Positions 9,001-15,601 of a stretch of 20,379 bases of DNA are shown in pieces. The translations under genes were made by a program, and so were the position numbers. The notes beneath the pieces are model-generated. The model saw nothing but the letters and a program-made list of their open reading frames with translations, had not been told where the DNA came from and ran no database searches. Location: positions 1 to 20,379 of the forward strand of contig PNOO01000013.1 in assembly GCA_013824905.1 (NCBI GenBank), in the 5' to 3' direction. This DNA is from Syntrophus sp. (in: bacteria) (GTDB lineage: Bacteria > Desulfobacterota > Syntrophia > Syntrophales > UBA5619). How positions within the stretch are numbered: position 1 is the first letter of the stretch; each line of letters opens with the position of its first letter.

Positions 9001-9649
9001 GCAACGGCTTCCCAACTCTTTTTATTCTCTCCGAGAGCCCGCTTCTACCGGCGACAAAAGAAACAAGAGGCTCAGGGGACACCAAGGCATCGGTATTCCC
9101 AGACAATAGGGACAGCAACGCTTCATCAAGTGATTGAAATATGACCGGGACAGCCTTCCCATATTCCTTGATAATAAAAAGCCCCTTGTTTTCGGCAATC
9201 ACGGCAACTTTACGATTCTGCAAGTCATCGATGCCATGAATATCTGTAGTCGAACTGCGAGAGAAAATACCGATGTGGTATGTTTCAATCGGACTGGTGA
9301 AACGGATGTCCGCTTGCCTTTCTTCGATCACGCCGATATTGGGGATGATATCCACACGGCCTTCTTTCAGCGCCCGGATGACCGCAGACCATCCATCGAA
9401 AACGACATAGCGGACTTTTTTCAAGCCTGCCCTTCTGGCAATCTCATCCATCGTGTCGATCGCAAACCCAGAAGGTTGACCGGTTTTCTCATCAATAGAA
9501 TAATGGGGTGGAAAATCTTTTGGGATTCCCGCAAGGACCTCACCCGGATGTTCCCCGGCAAGGCTCAGGGATATCCGGATTGGAAAAGCGAAGACGGCAA
9601 GTATGGCCCATAATAGAACCGTTCGAATGATATAGGATTTATCGACCAT
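6059..9649 (-). CDS. Hybrid sensor histidine kinase 1: SBP_bac_3, four PAS domains, HisKA/HATPase, receiver
   Basis: This is an inner-membrane hybrid kinase of 1196 residues. It has a signal anchor (about 8-30), a periplasmic SBP_bac_3 (amino-acid-binding-like) domain (about 36-260) and a membrane helix (about 271-293). Four PAS domains follow (about 315-425, 435-555, 565-680, 690-808), then an H-box with His834 in GGVAHDLNN, an ATPase domain (N-box around N946, FEPFYTKK, GTGLGLAVVWG) and a C-terminal receiver with acid pair D1084/D1085, acceptor D1128, S1157 and K1179. The frame is open up to 9775, inside the iron-sulfur gene. I chose the ATG at 9649 because it starts just before the signal anchor and overlaps the upstream stop by 11 bases; 9664 is also possible. 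No effector domain follows the receiver, so phosphate probably passes to an unlinked partner. The PAS stretch is visibly AT-richer than the flanks. Confidence 0.93.
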   Translation of the reverse strand: MVDKSYIIRTVLLWAILAVFAFPIRISLSLAGEHPGEVLAGIPKDFPPHYSIDEKTGQPSGFAIDTMDEIARRAGLKKVRYVVFDGWSAVIRALKEGRVDIIPNIGVIEERQADIRFTSPIETYHIGIFSRSSTTDIHGIDDLQNRKVAVIAENKGLFIIKEYGKAVPVIFQSLDEALLSLLSGNTDALVSPEPLVSFVAGRSGLSERIKRVGKPLLEVKRAIGVGAGKADLLNTLNQEVKAFTASPEYMRIYAKWYGEPKPYWDAKRVWMTVGSSLFIAILIAIVWHYVSLIRINRRLLDSLEKQKASEKALRESEAIFNQFLDHSPVYVFFKDENIRTVKLSKNYEQMLGMPIESIIGRTMDDLFPSDLAGSMVEDDKKILREGKVIEVMEEFNGRFYSTIKFPIIVNGKPKFLAGFTTDISERRRSEEAMKENEERLRKAQAIAHVGNWEIDLRTMKIWASEEAFRVYGIERVTPEMPLDVAQQCVLPQYRSQMDLALQRLIEQKGEYDEEFQIKRMNDGELRFIHSRAELVLAEDGTPIKVAGAIQDISERKRAEEALKESDDKQKTMIANISDIIAVIDPSGKIKYKSPNITKWYGWLPEDLEGTDGWQTVHSDDRERLQKMFFTLLEIENSTGTAEYRYRCKDGTYKMTELTAVNLIHDPNIKGVLLNYRDISEHKQGELAVLSAEKRFRTLLENVQLVAIILDCNGNISFCNDYLLALTGWSREEVLNQRWFDLFIPEDIRHEIESNFHARIEKGTFVSHQENPILTRDGSIRQIVWDNTTLHDPEGRVIGSAGIGMDVTEHRKLEEALRRAEKMEALGQLAGGVAHDLNNVLGVLVGYSELLAEKIPEGNPLRKYAVNILNSSEKGASIIQDLLTLARRGVSVSVVVNMNSIISDFLNSPVFEKLKDYHPRATFRTELDKELLPIKGSPIHLEKTVMNLISNAVEAISQEGEVMIRTENRYVDTSIRGYDHVREGEYAVLTVSDSGSGIAAADLDKIFEPFYTKKVMGRSGTGLGLAVVWGAVKDHDGYIDVQSEKGKGSAFTLYFPVTRGKMADDLKKIPLDQYKGQGESILVVDDVVEQREMAAGMLTNLGYNVAAVSSGEEAVKYLKTHKVDLMVLDMIMDPGMDGLETYRRILNIHPHQKTIIVSGYSETDRVKEAQRLGAGAYVKKPYVLEKIGLAIRQELNR

Positions 9650-10742
9650 GGGCAAATTCCCCATGTGCCTGGCCGGCCTTGACTGCTTCCAGCAAGGCCT
9701 TTTGGTCCAATGGGGGCGGCAGTACGCCGGCTCTCTCCACAAGGACAATCGCTTCAAAGTCGCAACCGGATGCACAAACGCCGCATCCGATGCAACGGTC
9801 CAAGTTCACTTCCCACCTCTCTGCATCCTTCATGGCCAGTGCATCGGTCGGACAGCGATCGATGCAAGTCCCGCAAAGGGTGCAGAGATCGTTGTTATGC
9901 CCGGGTTGAAAACCGGAGTTCAGCGCCACGCCAGGTTTCGCCTGAGCAAGGGCCGTCTTCAGGATGATGGAATGGCAGGCGCAGCAATTACAGAGAAAGT
10001 CGATATCCTGCCGATTCAGCGATGCGTGCACCAAACCCGCCTCTTCCGACTTCTTCAGGATCGCAAGGGCCTCCTCCTTGGAGATCTGCCGGCCCATTTT
10101 CCGATCGATGACGAACTGGGCCCCCATTCCGAACTGCAGGCATACCTCATCGGGATTCCCGCAATCGTCTTTTTCGTCGATCAGTTTGGCCTCATGACGG
10201 CAGAAACAGGTGGATACCGCCAGGGGATGATATTTTTCAATGTAGGACGCCACCTGATGATAGGTATGGATGGCATTGTCGGCCTGTATCGTCTGGTCGA
10301 CCGGTATGACCCGGGTCGTGGGGTAGGTTATTTTAACGGGACCTTGACCGGCGTCCACCGCGGCCTTGTAGGCACGGATCAGCCGGGCGATCTTCTTGTC
10401 CCGTGTTGTGCTGGTGCCCCGCATGAACTGAAATTCAAAGATCCCCGGGACAAACGTCGGTGCGCCATAAAAGGTAGCTTCTCCCAGGGAACCGGCGGTG
10501 CAGAGGCCCTTGTCGGCCATCCCTTCCAGGATCCGGGTCACCTCCTTTACCTCTTTTCCCAGCGCCGTGGCGATTGTTTCGGCGGGATGATACCCTTTCG
10601 GTATCGCATTATAGACCTCCGCCTCATCCGTGGTAAAGAGCTCCTCGACCAGGGCATAAAACTCGGGAATGTTCTTGCCCGGATACCTTCCTCGCCGTTT
10701 GGCCAGGGTATCGCACAGTTCATGGTAAGCCTTTTCAGCCAT
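9639..10742 (-). CDS. 4Fe-4S cluster protein with N-terminal winged-helix-like region
   Basis: The 367-residue product has an N-terminal helical stretch reading like a small winged-helix domain (about 41-82, EVYNAIP...ATALGKEVKEVTRILEGMADKGL). A central domain has Cys pairs C179/C181 and C194/C201, then a dense Cys knot C251, C253, C254, C256. Two ferredoxin-type 4Fe-4S motifs follow: C287-C290-C293-C297P and C317-C320-C323-C327, the latter without the usual Pro. I recognise the arrangement as a recurring anaerobe family annotated only as 4Fe-4S binding protein; its reaction is unknown to me. Electron transfer, possibly with redox-dependent regulation through the helical head, is inference. 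There is no signal peptide, so it is likely cytoplasmic. A strong AGGAGG lies 8 bases before the ATG. It overlaps the kinase 1 start by 11 bases and is the first gene of that operon. Confidence 0.85.
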   Translation of the reverse strand: MAEKAYHELCDTLAKRRGRYPGKNIPEFYALVEELFTTDEAEVYNAIPKGYHPAETIATALGKEVKEVTRILEGMADKGLCTAGSLGEATFYGAPTFVPGIFEFQFMRGTSTTRDKKIARLIRAYKAAVDAGQGPVKITYPTTRVIPVDQTIQADNAIHTYHQVASYIEKYHPLAVSTCFCRHEAKLIDEKDDCGNPDEVCLQFGMGAQFVIDRKMGRQISKEEALAILKKSEEAGLVHASLNRQDIDFLCNCCACHSIILKTALAQAKPGVALNSGFQPGHNNDLCTLCGTCIDRCPTDALAMKDAERWEVNLDRCIGCGVCASGCDFEAIVLVERAGVLPPPLDQKALLEAVKAGQAHGEFAHGR

Positions 10743-10970
10743 CTTCTTGCCCTCCTATCATTTGTTTTGTGGAGCCATTTACAATCCTGACATCACACAT
10801 TTTCATTTGCACTCGTTGTCAAGACGAATGCAGGAAGCCGAAGATTTGCGGTTGATCGCAAGCACAGTTATCAATTGAGAGATGAGTCGGGAACAGGGGA
10901 GTACTGGTTGATCAGCCATTCCGCGGGAGGAAGCCAGGATGATACGTTGTTCAAGGATTTCTGTCGCCTC

Positions 10971-11024
10971 TCATAATTTAGCAGTATAGGTTTCCGCAAA
11001 AAAAATTAAAACGGAGTGACACAT
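10971..11024 (-). CDS. Possible 17-residue leader peptide or small ORF
   Basis: On the minus strand an AAGGAGG site lies 4 bases before an ATG at 11024. It opens 17 codons (MCHSVLIFFAETYTAKL) and a TGA at 10971-10973. It is preceded by a sigma-70-like promoter and followed about 230 bases later by the iron-sulfur gene. The strong ribosome-binding site is the main support. The peptide shows no run of a single regulatory amino acid, although it includes a run of eight T. It could be a leader peptide, a small protein or chance. There is no homology evidence. Confidence 0.3.
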   Translation of the reverse strand: MCHSVLIFFAETYTAKL

Positions 11025-11046
11025 CACACCTCCTTGTGACCTGTAT

Positions 11047-11075
11047 ATCATAATAATGAAGAGTTTGCTTATCAC
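11047..11075 (-). promoter_or_regulatory. Putative promoter upstream of the small ORF and iron-sulfur operon
   Basis: On the minus strand GTGATA (four of six against TTGACA) is followed after 17 bases by TATGAT (five of six). The start would be a few bases beyond, placing the AAGGAGG of the small ORF almost at the transcript 5' end. The box pair is bracketed by the TGACCTG/CAGGTCA inverted repeat, a possible operator. Sequence match only. Confidence 0.35.
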
Positions 11076-11092
11076 TTATTTCCGGAAGCAGG

Positions 11093-12355
11093 TCATTTCA
11101 GATAACTCCATAAAAGCATCCCGTTCAACACGACAACCACAGCGCCCACACACCAGAGCATGATGCGTCCCAAACGGTCGTTGGCATGTTTCCCCATCAC
11201 TTTATCCGATGAGGTCAGATGGATCTGAAGGAATATGGTCCAGGGGAGTTGGACGCTAAGGAGTATCTGGGAGAGAATCAGGCTGTTGAAGGGATTGTCC
11301 ACCAGGAAGACAACGGCCGTGCCGATGACCAGGGTGATGCCGATGCCGACCCGCGAATGAGGATCGCTGCTGTTGAACGGTTCACCGAACATCCCCGCAT
11401 AGATGCCCCCTCCCGCCATTCCGGCAGTGATGGAGGAAGCGACTCCGGCAAACAGAAGGGCAACGGCGAAGACCACCGCGGCGGCATTCCCCAGGAGAGG
11501 CCGGAGAAGATGCTCCGCCTGGATAAGGTCCGTAACCACCGTGCCGCTTTGAAAAAAAACAGCGGCGGCAACCAGGATCATCGCACTGTTGATCCCCCAA
11601 CCAACGATCATGGAAAAGAGGGTGTCAAAAAACTCATACTTCAGTTGATGGTTTCTAACCGCCTCATCTTCGAGATTCCACTGCCGGCTCTGGATGATCT
11701 CGGAATGAAGAAAAAGGTTATGGGGCATGACAACGGCTCCCATCACGCTCATGACGATCGGGATCGATCCCGGGGGGGTGTGCGGCATGACCCAGCCGAC
11801 GGCCGCCTCAGGCCAAGCAATCTGCACAAGGATGAGTTCGAAGAGGAACGACAGGCCAATGAGCGAGACAAAGCCGATGATGTATTTCTCAAGGTGGGAA
11901 TAGGAGTTTTTCAATATCAACGTGAAAATGACGGCAAGGGTCAGGAGGGCGCCGATCTTGATGGGAATGCGGAAAAGCATCTGAAGAGCGATTGCCGCCC
12001 CGAGAATCTCCGCCATGGCCGTGGCTACGGCGGCCAGTACGGCTGAAGAGAGAACCGTTCTGGATACCCACGGTTGGAGATACCGGGTTGCCGCCTCGGA
12101 AAGGCAATACCCGGTGGCGATCCCCAGATGCGCGGCGTTGTGCTGCAGCAGGATGAGCATTACGGTGCTCAGGGTCACCATCCACAGGAGAGAGTATCCG
12201 TAAGTGGAGCCCGCCGCCATATTGGCAGCCCAGTTGCCGGGGTCGATGAAGCCGACGGTCACGAGCAGACCCGGTCCGATATACTTCATGAAACCGGCTA
12301 CCGGGGGCCGCCGGTGGCCGGTCTTATGCAATTTCTCGATGATCTTCTTCAGCAT
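11093..12355 (-). CDS. NRAMP-family divalent metal transporter (MntH-like)
   Basis: The product is a polytopic inner-membrane protein of the NRAMP family. Helix 1 carries DPGN (D38 to N41) and helix 6 carries AVVMPHN (A207, M210, H212), the residues that bind Mn2+ or Fe2+ in known structures. Helix 3 retains the conserved Glu in MAEILG, but the Asp expected three residues earlier (TDLAE in most NRAMPs) is Ala (TAMAE). That Asp is on the proton route in DraNramp. The frame extends to an ATG at 12397, but no ribosome-binding site precedes it. The ATG at 12355 has AGAAG 4 bases upstream and gives 420 residues, near the E. coli MntH length, so I chose it. It lies close behind the acyl-CoA ligase gene and is probably co-transcribed. 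Mn2+ uptake is likely; other divalent ions are possible. Confidence 0.9.
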   Translation of the reverse strand: MLKKIIEKLHKTGHRRPPVAGFMKYIGPGLLVTVGFIDPGNWAANMAAGSTYGYSLLWMVTLSTVMLILLQHNAAHLGIATGYCLSEAATRYLQPWVSRTVLSSAVLAAVATAMAEILGAAIALQMLFRIPIKIGALLTLAVIFTLILKNSYSHLEKYIIGFVSLIGLSFLFELILVQIAWPEAAVGWVMPHTPPGSIPIVMSVMGAVVMPHNLFLHSEIIQSRQWNLEDEAVRNHQLKYEFFDTLFSMIVGWGINSAMILVAAAVFFQSGTVVTDLIQAEHLLRPLLGNAAAVVFAVALLFAGVASSITAGMAGGGIYAGMFGEPFNSSDPHSRVGIGITLVIGTAVVFLVDNPFNSLILSQILLSVQLPWTIFLQIHLTSSDKVMGKHANDRLGRIMLWCVGAVVVVLNGMLLWSYLK

Positions 12356-12449
12356 GGATCTTCTTTTGAATGTCAATGCGAGACCGCCATCCGTCATCGA
12401 CGATCGCGACTTGATGTTCGGCTGCCGCTTGTCCGTTTTGGTATTTTTC

Positions 12450-14117
12450 TCAAGTCTTCTTTAACTTTTCCATCTCTTCCTGCCGCAGGATCTTGCGCAG
12501 GATCTTGCCGACCGCGGATTTTGGCAGAGCGTCCCTGAATTCCACAATCGTCGGCGCCTTGTATTTGGTGAGCTTCTGTTTGCAGAAGTCGATGATCTCT
12601 TTCTCCGTAGCGGTCTCGCCCGGCTTGAGGACCACGAAGGCCTTTACCGTTTCACCCCTGTAATCGTCCGGGATGCCCAGAGACACGGCCTCGCACACCT
12701 TCGGACACTGGTAGAGCACCTCGTCGATCTCGCGGGGGTAGATGTTGAACCCGCCGGCGATAATCATGTCCTTTTTCCGGTCCACGATGAAGAGGTAGCC
12801 GTCTTCATCCGCCTGGGCGATATCGCCGGTGTGGAGCCAGCCGTCCCGGAGCTGGCCCGCGGTTTCTGTCGGATTATTCCAATAGCCCTGCATGATAAGC
12901 GGACCCTTCATCACGATCTCGCCCGGCTCCCCCGGTTCCACTTCGTTTGTCCCGCTCTCCACGTCCACAAGACGCACGTCGTTGTCCGGGAAGGGGATCC
13001 CGATGCTGCCCACCTTCTTCATCCCCAGGACGGGATTGGCCATGCCCAGCGAAGTGGATTCGCTCAGGCCATACCCTTCGCTGAAGTAGATCCCCATATC
13101 CTGGATCCTTTCGATCAGCTCCACCGGCATCGGCGCTGCGCCGGAATTGAGAAGCCCGAGCCGCCGGTCGAGGTTGAGCCCGGCCGCTCTGGGGTGGTTG
13201 ATGATCGCGGTAATCAGGGTGGGAACGGCAGGGAAGAAGGTGATCTTCCCGAAATTGCCGATGATGCCCAGGAGCTCCTCGATCTCAAAGCGCGGCACCA
13301 GGATCTGGGTGGCGCAGCTGAAGAACGCCCAGTTCATGCAGACGATGCTGCCGTATACATGGAAGTAGGGAATGACGCTCAGGACATTCCGCTTTTCCGG
13401 CGGCACGATGCTGATCGTAGGATTACCCCACAAAGAAGCCTGGAGGGTAGCGGCGACGATATTGGCGTGGGTCAGCAGGGCGCCCTTGGGGAGGCCCGTG
13501 GTGCCGCCGGTGAACTGGATGAGGGCCGGATCGCCTGGGCTGAAAGGGATGCGGGGAAGCCGCGTTTCGGAGGTTCCCTCGATAAGTGCCGAGAAGTGGC
13601 GCCAGCCTTCCTCCAGATCCAGCTCCTTGGCGGTGCTCACGCCGAATCCCGTGATGTAGTCCGTCACCCTGGTCACGACCACCCGCTTGATCTGCAACTC
13701 CTTGACGATCGGACGAACACCGGGCAGCACCATGTCGAAGGTAATGAGCGTCTCCATCCCCGTGGTTTCCATGATGAACTTGAGCTCGCTTGCGGAAGAG
13801 AGCGGATTTAGGTTCACCACGATGGCGCCAAGAGAGAGGGTGGCCAGGTACGAGATGACGAATTGGGGGCAGTTGGGCAGGTGGACGCCCACCCGGTCAC
13901 CCTTCTTCACTCCGAGCTTTCCCAGGGCGCTTGCCATGCGGAGCATCTGTTCCCTGAGCTGCCAGAAGGTGATCTCGGCGCCGTAGAAGTTCGTGGCGGG
14001 CTTGTCCGGGAAGGTCCCCGCGGCAAGCTCGAAAAAGGCCTGGGCCGCTATCCGTGGGTAGCGGATCGTAGTGGGAACGTTGTAGTCATAGTGCCTGTGC
14101 CAGGGTTTTGTTTCCAT
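12450..14117 (-). CDS. Long- or medium-chain acyl-CoA ligase (AMP-forming)
   Basis: This is an ANL-superfamily enzyme that activates a carboxylic acid with ATP and CoA to the acyl-CoA and AMP. The 555-residue product shows the P-loop FTGGTTGLPKG (202-212), the EGYGLSES motif (347-354), the hinge-region HTGDIA with D432, DRKKDMIIAGGFNIYPREID (446-465) and the catalytic C-terminal lysine K538 in KSAVGK. Overall pattern and length fit FadD-type fatty-acyl-CoA ligases, but a branched or aromatic acid substrate cannot be excluded. AAAGGAGG lies 7 bases before the ATG. It follows the DUF362 gene by 50 bases and precedes the NRAMP gene by under 100, with no terminator visible on either side, so an operon with both is likely. 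Together with the CoA-transferase gene it suggests an organic-acid degradation cluster. Confidence 0.9.
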   Translation of the reverse strand: METKPWHRHYDYNVPTTIRYPRIAAQAFFELAAGTFPDKPATNFYGAEITFWQLREQMLRMASALGKLGVKKGDRVGVHLPNCPQFVISYLATLSLGAIVVNLNPLSSASELKFIMETTGMETLITFDMVLPGVRPIVKELQIKRVVVTRVTDYITGFGVSTAKELDLEEGWRHFSALIEGTSETRLPRIPFSPGDPALIQFTGGTTGLPKGALLTHANIVAATLQASLWGNPTISIVPPEKRNVLSVIPYFHVYGSIVCMNWAFFSCATQILVPRFEIEELLGIIGNFGKITFFPAVPTLITAIINHPRAAGLNLDRRLGLLNSGAAPMPVELIERIQDMGIYFSEGYGLSESTSLGMANPVLGMKKVGSIGIPFPDNDVRLVDVESGTNEVEPGEPGEIVMKGPLIMQGYWNNPTETAGQLRDGWLHTGDIAQADEDGYLFIVDRKKDMIIAGGFNIYPREIDEVLYQCPKVCEAVSLGIPDDYRGETVKAFVVLKPGETATEKEIIDFCKQKLTKYKAPTIVEFRDALPKSAVGKILRKILRQEEMEKLKKT

Positions 14118-14167
14118 GGACGTCCTCCTTTATTGGTGTCGATCCATTCTTACTCAGCAGCAGCGTG

Positions 14168-15493
14168 CTATTTTTTCGGATGACGAGGGTCCGTCACCCC
14201 CTCGGTCGGTCGTCCGAAAGAGGCAGTGTCCAACCCTTTGAGGGGATGATGCTTCGCATACATTGTCTTGAGTTTTTTCGCGCGCACTTCGGGATAGAAG
14301 GTGTTGATCGCCGCCTGGCTTCTGTCCAGGGGAACCTCCTCTATTTCATAGTCGGCCGAACCCAGGCCGTTGGCCACGCCGCCCTGGATCTGCGCCTCGA
14401 TGTCCTTTCCCTTGATGATGTTGAGTTTCTTTGCGCCGCAGGCCAGGGCGCCGAACTCCTCCGCCTCGGAATTGAGCAGTCCCGGAGCGGCGTTCATCAT
14501 GTCGATGCAGGCCTTGTCGACGGCCACCGGATCGTAGGACGCCAGGATCCCGAGGCCGTTGACGATGGGCGTGTCGGTCCAGCCGTAGCAATCGCAACTG
14601 GGGCTGATGTCCATGGCGAAATTGAGGAAGAAGGTCTTCCCCTCCTCCTTCGTCATCATCGCGGCCAAGGCCGAGTCGGCGATACGGCGCCCGAGGGTGG
14701 GCAGGTGGTCGAAACGCTGGATGCTCTTGACGCCCGCCATGTTGATGCAGAGATTGGCGCACGCAAAACAGTAGACGCAGCTCTCCAAATCCACCTCCAG
14801 CCCCTTCTCCGTCACCTTGATGGAGCCTTCGGGGCAGCAATCCTCACAGACCTGCCACCATTCGCAACTCCGTCCCGGACAGAGTTTGGCGTCGATCACG
14901 GGTTTGTCGCCGGCCAGGGCTCCGTGCAGATTCATCTTGCCCCGCTTGCTCGCCCCGCCGACACCGATATTCTTGAGCGATCCTCCGTATCCGCCGGCTG
15001 GGTGCCCTTTGAAATGGGCCACCGACAGGAGCGCATCGGCATCGGCGATCGCGCGGGCCACGAACTGTTTTGCCAGGTAGTTTCCCCGCCCCTGCAGATC
15101 GATGACCACGTCATCGGTCCCGATCCAGCCGTCCGCTATGACGATGGGGCAGCCGACGGACCCCTGGTTGAAACCGTTCCGGTTCGCCGTCTCCAGGTGA
15201 TCCATCGCCAGGGTCCGGCTGATCCAGGGGTGGTAGGGCATCGTCGTCGTATCGGTGACAAACGGGCGCAGCCCGCGTTCCTTGAGAAGATCGACCAGGG
15301 TGCTGATGATCACGGGCCGCAGGTAGCCTACGTTGTAAGCCTCTCCCATGTGGGTCTTCACCGCCACGATATCGCCCCGCTTCAACCGATCCAGCCAGCC
15401 GGAACGCTCGATGATCTGGCGGCCCTTGATTGCCGTCGATTCGAGAAAACGCCTCGCCCGGGCGTCCATATACCAGACTCTTGATGGTCCCAT
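14168..15493 (-). CDS. DUF362 domain protein with inserted 4Fe-4S ferredoxin motifs
   Basis: The 441-residue product matches the DUF362 pattern: VAVKTHMGE near residue 43, then HFKGHP.GGYGGSLKNIGVGGASKRGK (160-186). Two cysteine groups follow, C205/C210/C216/C219/C220P and C239-C242-C245-C249, reading as two 4Fe-4S sites, and a later C300/C302 pair. DUF362 iron-sulfur proteins are widespread in anaerobes; their reaction is not established, and electron transfer is assumed. There is no signal peptide, so it is likely cytoplasmic. AAGGAGG lies 5 bases before the ATG. It starts about 108 bases after the kinase 2 stop and 50 bases before the acyl-CoA ligase. A role as redox partner in acyl-CoA metabolism is inference from that placement. 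A 458-residue open frame on the opposite strand is a shadow. Confidence 0.88.
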   Translation of the reverse strand: MGPSRVWYMDARARRFLESTAIKGRQIIERSGWLDRLKRGDIVAVKTHMGEAYNVGYLRPVIISTLVDLLKERGLRPFVTDTTTMPYHPWISRTLAMDHLETANRNGFNQGSVGCPIVIADGWIGTDDVVIDLQGRGNYLAKQFVARAIADADALLSVAHFKGHPAGGYGGSLKNIGVGGASKRGKMNLHGALAGDKPVIDAKLCPGRSCEWWQVCEDCCPEGSIKVTEKGLEVDLESCVYCFACANLCINMAGVKSIQRFDHLPTLGRRIADSALAAMMTKEEGKTFFLNFAMDISPSCDCYGWTDTPIVNGLGILASYDPVAVDKACIDMMNAAPGLLNSEAEEFGALACGAKKLNIIKGKDIEAQIQGGVANGLGSADYEIEEVPLDRSQAAINTFYPEVRAKKLKTMYAKHHPLKGLDTASFGRPTEGVTDPRHPKK

Positions 15494-15601
15494 GATCCCT
15501 CCTTGTACCGGTTTATGCCGTGTGCCGACCGGCGCGCAACTTCTTGGCGCGTCAGATGAAGCGATTTTTCGGGTAACGATGACTCCTCCCTCATCCTGGG
15601 T

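Larger units (their letters stand above)
10743..11092. other. 350-bp intergenic region between the NRAMP and iron-sulfur genes
   Basis: No sizeable gene lies here. Read on the minus strand it holds a sigma-70-like promoter (11047-11075), a 17-codon ORF with a strong ribosome-binding site, a 14-bp near-palindrome (10905-10918, arms TGGTTGA and TCAGCCA), a perfect TTGACA box at 10817-10822 with a weak TGTGAT 19 bases downstream (10792-10797), and the AGGAGG of the iron-sulfur gene. A 7-bp inverted repeat, TGACCTG (11037-11043) and CAGGTCA (11089-11095), brackets the promoter. It most likely separates the NRAMP/acyl-CoA ligase transcript from the iron-sulfur-kinase-MFS operon. Confidence 0.6.

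Noticed and set aside
9650..9775. Extended N-terminus of kinase 1 from an ATG at 9775
   Set aside because: It would lie wholly within the iron-sulfur gene and put 42 polar residues before the signal anchor.
9648..10790. 380-codon + strand open frame opposite the iron-sulfur gene
   Set aside because: A shadow of the minus-strand gene: no ribosome-binding site, no domain, and the minus strand shows ferredoxin motifs.
11219..12046. 275-codon + strand open frame opposite the NRAMP gene
   Set aside because: Highly charged, repetitive-looking translation typical of the antisense of a membrane protein gene; NRAMP motifs are on the minus strand.
12831..13811. 326-codon + strand open frame opposite the acyl-CoA ligase
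   Set aside because: Antisense shadow; all ANL motifs read from the minus strand.
14108..15484. 458-codon open frame on the + strand opposite the DUF362 gene
   Set aside because: It is antisense to a gene with clear cysteine motifs and a strong ribosome-binding site; the translation has no recognisable domain and follows the codon bias of the opposite strand.
15494..15601. Hairpin CGCGC/GCGCG between kinase 2 and the DUF362 gene as a terminator
   Set aside because: Only a 5-bp helix with a 9-base loop and no following T run on the minus strand.
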